A DNA stretch of 64,000 bases from Desulfomicrobium escambiense DSM 10707 (GCF_000428825.1 NZ_AUAR01000007.1:148956-212955), one strand, 5' to 3'. Positions 7,780-17,004 are shown, counted from the stretch's first letter. Notes: generated by a model from the letters alone, not told the origin. Numbers and translations are program-made.

Positions 7780-9917
7780 TGCAGACGGCCAAAACTCTTT
7801 CCGATTACAACAAGGAGCTGCGCGAGGCTCTGGACAACACCTTCCTGCGCGGCGCCATGGAAAAGTTCGCCACGGCCTACCCCGTCGGCCGGGCCAACGC
7901 CTTCCGTGAATACGACGTGACCGCCCTCATCGACGAGGTCGCCAAGGTCAAGGACGCCGGCATCTCCCGCCTGAACGACCTCTACGCCGAATTCAAGGCC
8001 AAGGCCGAAGCCAACGGCGTGAAGGTGCACTGGGCCAAGGACGGCGACGAGGCCAACGAGATCGTGGCCCGCATCGCCAAGGAAAACAGCTGCAAGATGA
8101 TCGTCAAGTCCAAGTCCATGACGGCCGAGGAGACCCTCCTCAACCACCGTCTGGAAAAGGACGGGCTCGAAGTCGTCGAGACCGACCTCGGCGAGTGGAT
8201 CATCCAGCTGCGCAGCGAAGGCCCGAGCCACATGGTCATGCCGGCCATCCACCTGTCCCGCTACCAGGTCGCCGAACTCTTCTCCCAGGTCACCAGGCAG
8301 GACCAGTCCTCGGACATCCAGCGCCTGGTCAAGGTCGCCCGTCGCGAGCTGCGCGCCAAGTACGCCCAGGCCGACATGGGCGTCAGCGGCGCCAATTTCG
8401 CCATCGCCGAGACGGGCACCATCGGCCTGATGACCAACGAGGGCAACGCCCGCCTGGTCACCACCCTGCCCCGCGTGCACGTCGCCATCGCCGGCATCGA
8501 CAAGCTCTGCGGCACCCTGGAGGACGCCCTGAAGATCCTGCGCGTGGTGCCCAAGAACGCCACGGGCCAGGCCATCACCTCCTACGTGACCTGGATCAGC
8601 GGCGCCAACGAGTGCCAGACCGCGCCCGGCGGCAAGAAGGAGATGCACATCATCTTCCTCGACAACGGCAGAAGCGAGATGGCCAAAGACCCGCTCTTCG
8701 CCCAGGTCCTGCGCTGCGTGCGCTGCGGCGCCTGCGCCAACGTCTGCCCGGTCTACCGCATGGTCGGCGGCCACCAGATGGGCCACATCTACATCGGCGC
8801 CATCGGCCTCATCCTGACCTACTTCTTCCACGGCAAGGACAAGGCCCGCAACCTGGTGCAGAACTGCATCAACTGCGAAGCCTGCAAGCACATCTGCGCC
8901 GCGGGCATCGACCTGCCCAGGCTCATCAAGGAAATTCACTCCCGCATCCTGGACGAGGAAGGCCACCCGCTGCCGTCCCTTCTGCTCGGCAAGCTGATGA
9001 AGAACCGCAAGCTCTTCCACACCTTCCTGCGCACGGCCAAGATGGCCCAGCGCCCGCTGACGGGCGGCACGCAGTACATCCGGCACCTGCCCCACATCTT
9101 CTCCAAGGATCACGGGTTCAAGGCCCTGCCGGCCATTGCGGCCAAGCCCTTCCGCGACCGCTTCGAGGCCATCAAGCCGCGGGTGTCCGCGCCCAAGTAC
9201 CGCATCGCCCTGTTCTCGGGCTGCGTGCAGGACTTCGTCTACCCCGAGCAGCTCGAAGCGGCCGTGAAGGTCCTGGGCGCCCACGGCGTCGAGATCGACT
9301 TCCCCATGGACCAGTCCTGCTGCGGCCTGCCCCTGCAGATGATGGGCGAGAAGAAGGCCAGCATCGACGTGGCGAAGCAGAACATCGAGGCCATGGCCGG
9401 CAACTATGACTACATCATCACGCTGTGCGCCTCCTGCGCCTCGCACCTCAAGCACAACTACCCGTTCCTGCTGGGCGAGAACGACGCGGCGGCCAAGGCC
9501 TTCGCCGACAAGGTCATCCCCTTCTCGGCCTTCATGACCGACGTGCTCGGCGTGACCGACGAGAAGTTCACGCAGACCCACCAGCGCGCCACCATGCACG
9601 CCCCCTGCCACCTCTGCCGCGGCATGGGCGTGGTGGAGCAGCCCCGCAAGCTGCTGGCCCTGGGCGGCTACGAGTACGCCCAGGCCGAACAGGAGCAGGT
9701 CTGCTGCGGCTTCGGCGGCACCTACTCCGCCAAGTTCCCGGGCGTGTCCGAACAGATCCTCAAGAACAAGCTGGCCGACGCGGCCCGCACCGCGGCCGAG
9801 GTCCTGGTGACCGAATGCCCGGGCTGCATCATGCAGCTCAGGGGCGGCGCGGAAGTGAACAAGTCCGGCTTCGCCGTGCGGCACATCGCCGAAGTCTTGG
9901 CGGACCACCTCAAATAG
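7779..9917 (+). CDS. Fused LldF-LldE iron-sulfur L-lactate dehydrogenase subunit
   Basis: 712 residues. The N-terminal 290 form a LUD domain (LldF/LutB; AETGTIGLMTNEGNARL). Two [4Fe-4S] motifs follow (CVRCGACANVCP near 314 and CINCEACKHICAAG near 366). The C-terminal third has the two CCG domains of LldE/LutA (SCCGLP near 515, CCGFGGTYSAKFPG near 645, CPGC near 683). Two proteins that are separate in Bacillus and Shewanella are thus joined, as in Desulfovibrio. With LldG it should oxidise L-lactate and pass electrons to the membrane pool. The start ATG at 7779 is coupled to lldG; a longer open frame upstream is only lldG read out of frame. Confidence 0.92.
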   Translation: MQTAKTLSDYNKELREALDNTFLRGAMEKFATAYPVGRANAFREYDVTALIDEVAKVKDAGISRLNDLYAEFKAKAEANGVKVHWAKDGDEANEIVARIAKENSCKMIVKSKSMTAEETLLNHRLEKDGLEVVETDLGEWIIQLRSEGPSHMVMPAIHLSRYQVAELFSQVTRQDQSSDIQRLVKVARRELRAKYAQADMGVSGANFAIAETGTIGLMTNEGNARLVTTLPRVHVAIAGIDKLCGTLEDALKILRVVPKNATGQAITSYVTWISGANECQTAPGGKKEMHIIFLDNGRSEMAKDPLFAQVLRCVRCGACANVCPVYRMVGGHQMGHIYIGAIGLILTYFFHGKDKARNLVQNCINCEACKHICAAGIDLPRLIKEIHSRILDEEGHPLPSLLLGKLMKNRKLFHTFLRTAKMAQRPLTGGTQYIRHLPHIFSKDHGFKALPAIAAKPFRDRFEAIKPRVSAPKYRIALFSGCVQDFVYPEQLEAAVKVLGAHGVEIDFPMDQSCCGLPLQMMGEKKASIDVAKQNIEAMAGNYDYIITLCASCASHLKHNYPFLLGENDAAAKAFADKVIPFSAFMTDVLGVTDEKFTQTHQRATMHAPCHLCRGMGVVEQPRKLLALGGYEYAQAEQEQVCCGFGGTYSAKFPGVSEQILKNKLADAARTAAEVLVTECPGCIMQLRGGAEVNKSGFAVRHIAEVLADHLK

Positions 9918-9921
9918 CAAA

Positions 9922-9952
9922 CGGGCCGGCGAAAGCCGGCCCGCATTTTTCT
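9922..9952 (+). terminator. Terminator of the lldG-lldEF operon
   Basis: A 9-bp stem (CGGGCCGGC/GCCGGCCCG) closed by a GAAA loop, then CATTTTT. It lies five bases after the lldEF stop codon. Confidence 0.9.
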
Positions 9953-9962
9953 CTCCTTGCGC

Positions 9963-9999
9963 GCCGGGAGCCTCAATTGCGAGGGGCTCCCGGCTTTTT
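9963..9999 (+). terminator. Second tandem plus-strand terminator
   Basis: A 10-bp stem (GCCGGGAGCC/GGCTCCCGGC) followed by TTTTT, only 11 bases after the first hairpin. The minus strand shows no U-tract, so this backs up the lactate-operon terminator and does not serve the convergent gene. Confidence 0.8.
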
Positions 10000-10080
10000 C
10001 ATTCGGATGGATGCCCAGACCCTTCAGGGCGCGCAGGACAGGCAGGGCCGCGCCCCAAGCTCCTCTCCCGCCGGTCGTGC

Positions 10081-10695
10081 TCAGTCGGCCGAAAACCTGG
10101 GCTGCCCGTACCAGGCCCGGGCGCTCTGACCCGAATTGTCGGTGTCGGTCATGATGGCCACGGCGTCGATCTCCGCGATGTCCTCTCCAAAAGCCCGCAT
10201 CCAGTCCTCCCGGATGTTGCGCTTTTCCGTGACGAGTCGTCCCAGACTGTCCGTCCCGCTTCGCACTGCGACCATGTAGGCGTTGGAGGTGAAGGCGTTG
10301 GGCCACATGGCGTCCTGCGCTTCGGTGCTGGACCAGACGTAGGACAGGGCTTTCGTCTTCCAGAAGGCGATGCCGCCCTTGGCCACGACGTAAATGCGGG
10401 CCGGATAGTCGTCACCGGATTTCTCCCGCTCGTTCACGCCTGCCAGCACGTTTTCCACCTTCCAGGACCAGGTCAGCCACGGAGTCAGGCGCAGATCGAC
10501 GCGCCCCTCGTGGAACAGCCCCGAAGCCGTGCCCCCGCTCTCGGCCATGAGCAGCCCCTCGGCCGGCAGCGGGGTGTAGACCGTGCGCCCCGCGAAGACC
10601 TTTTCCTTCCAGCCTGGATGATCCGGCGCGGTCAGGTCGGGCAGGCTCCCGGCCCACAGCGCCGTCACGCAGCACAGCAGCAGGCAGGCCGTCAA
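10081..10695 (-). CDS. DUF3047 family exported protein
   Basis: About 204 residues of a DUF3047-type protein, function unknown. The family pattern is visible: LTWSWKVENVLAGVNEREKSGDDYPARIYVV, then ALSYVWSS, and a C-terminal EIDAVAIMTDTDNSGQSARAWYG. The N-terminus has a hydrophobic stretch (LLLCCVTALWAG) that reads as a signal peptide. The start is uncertain. A TTG at 10695 has AGGAAAGG upstream and places the hydrophobic segment at the terminus. In-frame ATGs at 10785 and 10803 would add 30-36 residues and overlap the divergent hook gene. Single-gene unit. Confidence 0.7.
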   Translation of the reverse strand: MTACLLLCCVTALWAGSLPDLTAPDHPGWKEKVFAGRTVYTPLPAEGLLMAESGGTASGLFHEGRVDLRLTPWLTWSWKVENVLAGVNEREKSGDDYPARIYVVAKGGIAFWKTKALSYVWSSTEAQDAMWPNAFTSNAYMVAVRSGTDSLGRLVTEKRNIREDWMRAFGEDIAEIDAVAIMTDTDNSGQSARAWYGQPRFSAD

Positions 10696-10783
10696 CCGGG
10701 CTGGAACCTTTCCTGCAACCTGTCCTGCGCGCGGGAAAAAAATGCCGCGTCGACCACGATTTCCCTCAGCCGCGGAGGCGCCC

Positions 10784-12325
10784 ATGAGTATCTCCTCGTC
10801 CATCTATATCGGCACGACCGGCATGATCGCCCATCAGGAAAAGATGTCCGTCATCTCCGACAACATCGCCAACATGAACACCGTGGGGTTCAAGTCTTCA
10901 CGGATGCTTTTCAGCACCCTTATCAGCGAGCAGCTTCCGGCGTCCACCGTGGGCAACCAGATCGGCCAGGGCGTGGGCATCAGCTCCATCCATCGCGACA
11001 TGACCGTCGGGGCTCTGGAGCCGACCAACACAGCCACGGACCTGTCCATCGCCGGCCAGGGCTTCTTCATCGTCTCGCCGGACACCTCGGACGCCACCTA
11101 CTACACTCGGGCCGGAAGCTTCCGCTTCGACAAGGACGGATACCTGCGCGACCCGCAGGGCAACGTCCTGCAGGGCTACAGGCTGCCCGTCGGCGACCCG
11201 GACGACGCCGAACTGAACCTTCCGCAGGCCGCATCCGCCAACCTCCAGGATATCGTCCTGTCCACCAACGAGGGAGGCATGGCCGTGTCCGAGCCCGAGG
11301 CGACCACCGAAATCCAGATGATCATCAATCTGAACTCGGGATCCCCGGAACGCAGCACCGATGGCGCAAACCCCTTCACGTCGCTCTTCGACAAGTGGGA
11401 CCCGACAGCGGAGGATCCCTTGGGCTCCAGTTCCTACGCCTACGGATCACAGCTCAAGATCTACGACGCAGCGGGCCAGGCCCACGAACTGAGCGTCTAC
11501 TTCGACCCGGTCAACGACCTCTCGGGCGACACCAACGGCACGCGGGTCTGGGAGTACGTGGTGGCCATCCCGCCGGGCGAGGACGCCTCGGCCCTGTCCG
11601 CCAAGAAGGGCATCGTCATGACCGGCACCATGACCTTCACCCCCGCGGGCGAACTCCTCGGCATGAGCGCCTTCTCGGGAACGTCCGACGACAAGAGCGA
11701 CTGGACGCCCGTGTCCTTCGATGAAAACGGGTTTCCCGTCTTCACGGCCACGGTGAACGGAGCGGCGCCGATCAGCAGTTCCCTCAATTTCGGGCTGCGC
11801 TCGTCGGGGGGGTGGAGCATGCCCGCCGGAGTGGCCACACTGGACGATCTGGGCACGGACATCGCCAACCTGCCGAACATGCTCGACCCCGACAGACAGG
11901 TCCTGGGCATGACCAACTTCAGCGCCGGGTCGAGCACCCTGTCACAATCCCAGAACGGATACTCGCGCGGCATCCTGCAAAGCGTGTCCGTGGACGCCGG
12001 GGGGACGATGCTCGGCAACTTCTCCAACGGGCAGATCCAGGCCCTCTACAAGATCCCCCTGGCCGACTTCATCAATCCGCAGGGCCTCTACCGCGAAGGC
12101 GGCAACCTCTTCTCGGCCACCAAAGACTCCGGCGGGGTGATCCTGGGCTGGGCCACGGAAGGCCGCCTGGGAGAGGTCGTCTCCAGTTCCCTGGAGAACT
12201 CCAACGTCGACCTGGCCACGGAATTCGTGCACATGATCATGACACAAAAGGGATTCGACGCGAACAGCAAGGTCATCACCACCAGCGACCAGGTCGTGCA
12301 GACGGCCCTGCAGATTAAGAAGTAG
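10784..12325 (+). CDS. flgE: Flagellar hook protein FlgE-like
   Basis: 513 residues. The N-terminus carries the flagellar rod/hook signature (SIYIGTTGMIAHQEKMSVISDNIANMNTVGFKSSR). The middle matches the FlgE D2 region and the C-terminus ends in the matching coiled-coil motif (NSNVDLATEFVHMIMTQKGFDANSKVITTSDQVVQTALQIK). It starts at MSISSS behind GGAGG at 10775; the open frame extends 14 codons further upstream without a ribosome site. No other flagellar gene is adjacent, so this is an isolated hook-type gene. It may be a second hook-like protein and not the main FlgE. Confidence 0.87.
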   Translation: MSISSSIYIGTTGMIAHQEKMSVISDNIANMNTVGFKSSRMLFSTLISEQLPASTVGNQIGQGVGISSIHRDMTVGALEPTNTATDLSIAGQGFFIVSPDTSDATYYTRAGSFRFDKDGYLRDPQGNVLQGYRLPVGDPDDAELNLPQAASANLQDIVLSTNEGGMAVSEPEATTEIQMIINLNSGSPERSTDGANPFTSLFDKWDPTAEDPLGSSSYAYGSQLKIYDAAGQAHELSVYFDPVNDLSGDTNGTRVWEYVVAIPPGEDASALSAKKGIVMTGTMTFTPAGELLGMSAFSGTSDDKSDWTPVSFDENGFPVFTATVNGAAPISSSLNFGLRSSGGWSMPAGVATLDDLGTDIANLPNMLDPDRQVLGMTNFSAGSSTLSQSQNGYSRGILQSVSVDAGGTMLGNFSNGQIQALYKIPLADFINPQGLYREGGNLFSATKDSGGVILGWATEGRLGEVVSSSLENSNVDLATEFVHMIMTQKGFDANSKVITTSDQVVQTALQIKK

Positions 12326-13129
12326 TCACACGAAGGCTTCGCCCCGGGCCACCAGATCCACGGGGCCGTGAATCCAGGCCCGGCGGACGGGGCCGGATTC
12401 TTCGAGGCGGACCCCGATGGAGTTGCCGCTGGGCTGCAGCACCGCGAGGTCCGTAGGAAAATTTTGCCCTCTCCCCAGCCACAGGGCCAGGGCCAGGCTG
12501 CCGGAGCCGCACCCGGTCTCGAAATGGGTCGAGGCGGTGGAACGGACCCAGACCACGGGCTTGATGGCGCAGGACGGGTCCGTCCGGTACCAGATGCAGC
12601 CCACGGCCTCGGCCTCCACGCCGAAACGGGTCCGCAGGCTCTCGGCGGCCCCTGCGACGTCGCCGGGAAAGGGGTGCCGTTCCTCGTCGAGGCAGATATG
12701 GGCGATGCCGGGCAGACGCACCAGCCCGAGGCCCTGGCCGAGTTCGCGCACACCCATGCCGGCCTCTTTGGGCAGCGGCATCTGCGCCCAGCACTCTCCG
12801 CCTTCCACGCGCAGCCCCACCGGCGCATCGACCCCGGACACCGAAAGCTCGCCGCGCACGCCGCCCTCGTGGGGCGAAAGCCCCGAACCCTCACACGCCA
12901 TCACTGCGGCCGCGGCCCGGCACGCGTTGCCGCAGAACTCCCCGCCCATCATGTCCAGACGCACGGGCCGGGCCGACAGGTCCAGGTAGCCGACCTGCTC
13001 TGCCTGGAGGTGCCCCGCTCCCATGAGCACCCGCGACACGGCGGCCCTTTCGCCCGCAGGCACGGGGTCGAGGATCAGGATGGTGGGGTTGCCCCCCGGA
13101 ACGGCCTTGTAGAATCGCAGTGTGCGCAC
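12326..13129 (-). CDS. DapF-fold amino acid racemase/epimerase, CntK-like
   Basis: 267 residues of the diaminopimelate-epimerase fold. Both catalytic cysteines are present: C66 in GGEFCGNA and C207 in ETGCGSG. The wording around them (EFCGNA, EQVGYLDL, QPSGNSIGV) is closer to CntK, the histidine racemase of staphylopine-type metallophores, than to housekeeping DapF, which has DGNGARC. It starts at GTG 13129 with AGGAGG six bases upstream; the longer open frame is the antisense of uppP. Convergent with flgE with no gap. No metallophore synthase or transporter is next to it, so the substrate is unknown. Confidence is high for the fold and moderate for the subtype. Confidence 0.75.
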   Translation of the reverse strand: MRTLRFYKAVPGGNPTILILDPVPAGERAAVSRVLMGAGHLQAEQVGYLDLSARPVRLDMMGGEFCGNACRAAAAVMACEGSGLSPHEGGVRGELSVSGVDAPVGLRVEGGECWAQMPLPKEAGMGVRELGQGLGLVRLPGIAHICLDEERHPFPGDVAGAAESLRTRFGVEAEAVGCIWYRTDPSCAIKPVVWVRSTASTHFETGCGSGSLALALWLGRGQNFPTDLAVLQPSGNSIGVRLEESGPVRRAWIHGPVDLVARGEAFV

Positions 13130-13255
13130 CTCTGCCTCCTTGCGCGGTCGAAAAGCCTGACTTAGTCCATGAACACCCGTCGGGCAAGGCGCTCTTGACC
13201 CCCACCGCCCCGCGCGCGTAGGAGGTTCTTTTTTCACGTTCCAGCCCCACACCCC

Positions 13256-14047
13256 ATGACAACATACCTGAACGCCATCATCCTGGGCATCGTCGAAGGC
13301 CTGACCGAGTTTCTGCCCGTGTCCTCCACCGGCCACCTGATCATCGCCGGACACCTCCTGGGCTTCACGGGCCCCAAGGCGGAAACCTTCGAAATCGTCA
13401 TCCAGCTCGGCGCCATCCTGGCCGTGGTGGCCATGTACCTGCCGACCTTCTGGGGGCTCGTGCGGCCCACGGGACGGGCCTTCGGGGGCGTGCGCGGGCT
13501 GTGGCTGCTTTTCCTCACGTCCCTGCCCGCGTCTCTGCTGGGCCTCTTCGCCCACTCGGCCATCAAGGAGCACCTCTTCTCGCCCGTGACCGTGGCCTTC
13601 GCCCTGATCATCGGCGCCCTGGCCATCCTCCTGGTCGAACGTCTCAAGATCAAAAAAAGCGTCGGGGACCTGGACGCCATGACCCCGGCCCTGGCCCTTG
13701 GCGTCGGCTGCTTCCAGTGCCTGGCCCTGTGGCCCGGCTTCTCGCGCTCGGCCGCGACCATCATGGGCGGCATGATCCTGGGCGTGGACCGGCGGGTGGC
13801 GGCGGAATACTCCTTCATCGCCGCCGTGCCCATCATGTTCGCGGCCACGGGCTACGACCTGCTCAAGAGCTGGCGGATCTTCGGCACCGACGATTTCCTC
13901 GTTCTGGCCGTGGGCTTCGCCATATCGTTCGTCTCGGCCTGGGCCGCGGTCAAGGTCTTCATCGCGCTGCTCTCCCGCCTGACCCTGCGGCCCTTCGCCT
14001 GGTACCGCCTGGCCCTGGCCCCGGTCGTGCTCTGGATCTTCTGGTGA
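13256..14047 (+). CDS. uppP: Undecaprenyl-diphosphatase UppP/BacA
   Basis: 263-residue polytopic membrane protein. The UppP signatures are present: EGLTEFLPVSSTGHL near residues 14-28 and the second conserved motif PGFSRSAATIMGGM near residues 160-173. It recycles the lipid carrier for peptidoglycan and O-antigen by removing a phosphate from undecaprenyl diphosphate at the inner membrane. Length is typical. First gene of a short plus-strand group with the CYTH protein and the aminopeptidase. The nearest good ribosome site (GGAGG) lies about 30 bases before this ATG, so the start is a little uncertain. Confidence 0.95.
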   Translation: MTTYLNAIILGIVEGLTEFLPVSSTGHLIIAGHLLGFTGPKAETFEIVIQLGAILAVVAMYLPTFWGLVRPTGRAFGGVRGLWLLFLTSLPASLLGLFAHSAIKEHLFSPVTVAFALIIGALAILLVERLKIKKSVGDLDAMTPALALGVGCFQCLALWPGFSRSAATIMGGMILGVDRRVAAEYSFIAAVPIMFAATGYDLLKSWRIFGTDDFLVLAVGFAISFVSAWAAVKVFIALLSRLTLRPFAWYRLALAPVVLWIFW

Positions 14048-14051
14048 GGCC

Positions 14052-14666
14052 ATGACCGTCGAACACGAAGCCAAATTTCCCCTGACCGAATGCACGGGCC
14101 TCGAAGAACGGCTCCGCGCCCTCGGCAGCCTGCGCACGTCCTGGCACTTCGAGTCCAACACGGTCTACGATCGCGGAGAAGAGCTTGCGTCCACGGGCCG
14201 CCTCCTGCGCCTTCGCCGCGCGCTGGTCGTGACGCTGACCTTCAAGGAGCCCGTGCCCGGCCCCGGCGTACCCGGCGTCAAAAGCCGCCTGGAACGGGAG
14301 TGCCGAGTTGACGATCCCGGATGCATGGACCTCATCCTGCGCGGCCTGGGCTACACCGCGAGCTTCACGTACGAAAAATTCCGCGCCATGTGGGATGTGG
14401 ACGGCGCCACCGTGTGCCTGGACATCCTGCCCTTCGGCCACTTCGCCGAGATCGAAGGGGCGCCCGCGGCCATCCCGGAGCTGGCCGGCCGCCTCGGCCT
14501 GGACATGGCGGCGGCCCTGGCCGTCAGCTACCACAGATTGCACCGCGAATGGCGAAGCGCGCAGGGGCTCCCCCCAGCCGAGAGCTTCGTCTTCGAACCC
14601 GCCGAACGAGAACGTCTGAACACCCTGCTGGGCTGCGAGGCCCGGACCGGAGGAGATACATGCTAA
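14052..14666 (+). CDS. CYTH domain protein (class IV adenylate cyclase/triphosphatase fold)
   Basis: 204 residues. The N-terminal ExExK signature of the CYTH superfamily (E4, E6, K8) is present. Alternating basic strands follow (LLRLRRA, VTLTFKEP, KSRLERE), and acidic strands line the tunnel later (VCLDILPFGHFAEIEG). Members hydrolyse inorganic or thiamine triphosphate or make cAMP; bacterial single-domain members are usually triphosphatases, so that is the more likely activity. It starts four bases after uppP and overlaps the aminopeptidase gene by seven bases, so it belongs to one operon. Substrate not determined. Confidence 0.82.
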   Translation: MTVEHEAKFPLTECTGLEERLRALGSLRTSWHFESNTVYDRGEELASTGRLLRLRRALVVTLTFKEPVPGPGVPGVKSRLERECRVDDPGCMDLILRGLGYTASFTYEKFRAMWDVDGATVCLDILPFGHFAEIEGAPAAIPELAGRLGLDMAAALAVSYHRLHREWRSAQGLPPAESFVFEPAERERLNTLLGCEARTGGDTC

Positions 14667-15871
14667 GCGACATCCAGCTCGAAAAATACGCCAAGGTCCT
14701 GTTCTGGGGCATGCAGAAGGCCCGCGTCACCCCCTTCGCCCCCGGCGACATCGTCCTCATCCGCACGGACCTGCAGGCACTGGCCCTGGCCGAGAAGATG
14801 CAGGCCCTGGTCTTGGAAAAGGGCCTCAACCCCGTGGTGCGCATGAACCTGCCGAGCACCCTGGAAAAGGGATTCTTCACCGGTGCCGGACAGGACCAGC
14901 TGTCCTTCGTCGTGCCCGGCGACCGCGAACTTTTCGAAGACCTGGGCGGCCTCGTCTCGCTCCTGGCCCCGGACTCCATCACGCATCTGAAGGACACCCC
15001 GCCGGCCAAGATCGCCAGCTTCTCCCTGGCCCGCAAATACCTGCGCGACATCCTGGACCGCCGGGAGGCCATGCGCAAATTCGGTTGGACCCTGTGCCTC
15101 ATGCCCACCCCGGCCCTGGCCGAGAACTCCGGGCTGTCCCTCGCCGACTACGCCGCCCAGATCGTCCGCGCCTCCTACCTCGACGACGCCGACCCCGTGG
15201 CGGCCTGGGAGGGCATCTTCCGCCAGGCCGAAGGCGTCAAGGCCTGGCTCAACGGCATGGACGTCGAACACTATCACGTGCAGTCCGCCTCCACGGACCT
15301 CAAGGTCTTCCCCGGCCGCGACCGGCGCTGGATCGGCGTTTCGGGGCACAACATCCCGAGCTTCGAGCTGTTCATGTCCCCGGATCACCGCCTGACCGAG
15401 GGCGTCTACCACGCCGACCAACCCTCCTACCGCAGCGGCAACCTCGTCAGCGGCGTGACCCTGGAGTTTACCGGGGGCAAGGCCCGCGTGGCCGGGGCCG
15501 ACCAGGGCGAGGCGTTCGTGCGGTCCCAGCTGGAGATGGACCCCGGTGCCTGCCAGCTTGGCGAATTCTCACTGACGGACAAGCGCTTCTCACGCATCGA
15601 CGCCTTCATGGCCCACACCCTCTTCGACGAAAACTTCGGCGGCGAGCACGGAAACTGTCACGTGGCCGTGGGCGCGTCCTACGCGGACACCTATGCGGGG
15701 GACCCGGCCGAACTGACCGAGGAGAGAAAAAAGGAACTGGGCTTCAACGACTCGGCCCTGCACTGGGACCTCGTCAACACCGAGCCCAAAAAAGTGACCG
15801 CCTTCCTGCGCGACGGCACGAAGACGGTCATTTACGAAGACGGCATGTTCGCCATGCCGCAGGCAGGCTAG
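14660..15871 (+). CDS. M29 family aminopeptidase (AmpS/PepS-like)
   Basis: 403 residues of the thermophilic-type metallo-aminopeptidase family M29. Visible family stretches are the N-terminal PGDIVLIRTD, GRDRRWIGVSGHNIPSFE, EFSLTDKRFSRIDAFMAHTLFDENFGGEHGNCHVAVGASY with its metal-binding Glu and His, and the late SALHWDLVNTEPKKVTAFLRDG. It removes N-terminal residues from peptides in the cytoplasm. Start ATG at 14660 with GGAGG upstream, seven bases inside the CYTH gene. It ends convergent with the Hpt gene, the two stop codons overlapping by a few bases. Confidence 0.9.
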   Translation: MLSDIQLEKYAKVLFWGMQKARVTPFAPGDIVLIRTDLQALALAEKMQALVLEKGLNPVVRMNLPSTLEKGFFTGAGQDQLSFVVPGDRELFEDLGGLVSLLAPDSITHLKDTPPAKIASFSLARKYLRDILDRREAMRKFGWTLCLMPTPALAENSGLSLADYAAQIVRASYLDDADPVAAWEGIFRQAEGVKAWLNGMDVEHYHVQSASTDLKVFPGRDRRWIGVSGHNIPSFELFMSPDHRLTEGVYHADQPSYRSGNLVSGVTLEFTGGKARVAGADQGEAFVRSQLEMDPGACQLGEFSLTDKRFSRIDAFMAHTLFDENFGGEHGNCHVAVGASYADTYAGDPAELTEERKKELGFNDSALHWDLVNTEPKKVTAFLRDGTKTVIYEDGMFAMPQAG

Positions 15872-16218
15872 GAACCGCCGCAGAACTCGCGCATGGCCTC
15901 CAGGGTCTGGCCGCAGACGCGGTCCAGATCCCGGCGGAGCCGGTCCACGTCATCCCAGGACCCGGCCTTGGCGGCCCGCTCGGTCTCGGCCGCGATCTCG
16001 CATAGCTGGGACGCGCCCACCGTGGCCGAAGCGCCCTTGAGGGAGTGGGCCGTGCGCTCCACGCCGAAGAGATCCCGCTCCGCGGAGCAAGCGTCCATCT
16101 TTTCGAGCTTCTTGGGAGCGTCGCTGACGAAAAGCTGGAACAGGCTGACCAGCAGTTCCCGGTCCCCGGACATGCGTTCCAGGGTCTCCTCCATGGACAG
16201 AAGCGGTGCATTCGTCAC
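15868..16218 (-). CDS. Hpt domain histidine phosphotransfer protein
   Basis: About 116 residues forming one Hpt four-helix bundle. The phosphoacceptor His is in the motif TAHSLKGASATVGA (H58 with this start). Such proteins carry phosphate between hybrid kinases and response regulators; the hybrid kinase at 22.5-25.7 kb is one possible partner. I start it at a GTG at 16218, which has AGGAG eight bases upstream. An ATG at 16233 gives five more residues, and the open frame to 16350 adds a segment with no Hpt character. Length is normal for a free-standing Hpt protein. Confidence 0.82.
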   Translation of the reverse strand: MTNAPLLSMEETLERMSGDRELLVSLFQLFVSDAPKKLEKMDACSAERDLFGVERTAHSLKGASATVGASQLCEIAAETERAAKAGSWDDVDRLRRDLDRVCGQTLEAMREFCGGS

Positions 16219-16417
16219 GTCTGCTCTCCTCATATGCGGCTGAATGAATTCGACATCACTCACGTACTTTTTTTTCACGTTGCTGAAAAGCGCTTTTCCT
16301 CCCCGAACCGGCATGCCCGGCTTTTCGCCATCCCGCACGCCCCTTGCCACTTCACAATCTTGCCTATAGTCTTATCTAACTTTTTCCCGAGCACAACGCC
16401 AACAGGACGACACTGCC

Positions 16418-16927
16418 ATGGACCACATGTCCTCCAATCTGGAAGACTATCTCGAAGTCATCTTTTCCCTGGAATCCGCGCATTCCGAGGCACGCGCCAA
16501 GGATATCGCCGACGCCATGGGCGTGCAGCGCGCCTCCGTGACCAACGCCCTGCAGAAACTCTCCCAGCGCGGCCTCATCAACTACCAGCCCTACAGTTCG
16601 GTGACGCTCACTCCCGAGGGCTTCCGCACGGCCACGCGCATCGTGCACCGCCACAAGGTGCTTTTCGACTTCCTGCACACGTTCCTGCAGATCCGCCCCG
16701 AAGTGGCCGAGGACACGGCCTGCAAGCTGGAGCACCACATCGACGACGAGAGCCTGGAGACCCTGACCAGGTTCGCCCGCTTCATCATGACCTGCCCGCG
16801 CACGGGCAAGGACTGGCTCGATAACTTCACCAGGACCTGCAACGAACGGGGCACCTGCACCAACTGCGCGGAATGCATCCGCTCCTGCCTGGAACGTCAG
16901 GACGACAAATGCTCCAAGTCGTCCTGA
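16418..16927 (+). CDS. DtxR/MntR-family metal-dependent repressor with Cys-rich tail
   Basis: 169 residues. An N-terminal winged helix (LEDYLEVIFSLE, AKDIADAMGVQRASVTNALQKLSQRGLI) is followed by the metal-binding dimerisation domain, with C102, E105 and H106 in the usual positions (CKLEHH). The C-terminal SH3 domain of DtxR is absent. A Cys-rich tail replaces it, with C141, C147, C150, C153, C157 and C165 (core CTNCAEC). That pattern could hold zinc or an iron-sulfur cluster, which is unusual for the family. It lies just upstream of feoA-feoB-feoA and is the obvious candidate regulator of that operon and of itself. Confidence 0.85.
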   Translation: MDHMSSNLEDYLEVIFSLESAHSEARAKDIADAMGVQRASVTNALQKLSQRGLINYQPYSSVTLTPEGFRTATRIVHRHKVLFDFLHTFLQIRPEVAEDTACKLEHHIDDESLETLTRFARFIMTCPRTGKDWLDNFTRTCNERGTCTNCAECIRSCLERQDDKCSKSS

Positions 16928-17004
16928 CGAACGGCTTGCGCGACGGGCCCCGAATGATCGGGAAAAAACTGCGGAATCCGGCCGCTCTGCGGCGGCCTCT
17001 TGGC

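Noticed and set aside
12326..13129. Housekeeping diaminopimelate epimerase (DapF)
   Set aside because: The sequence around the catalytic cysteines differs from the DGNGARC signature of DapF and is closer to CntK.
12326..14161. A 611-codon minus-strand frame including the racemase
   Set aside because: Only the part after GTG 13129 has real protein similarity and a ribosome site; the rest is antisense of uppP.
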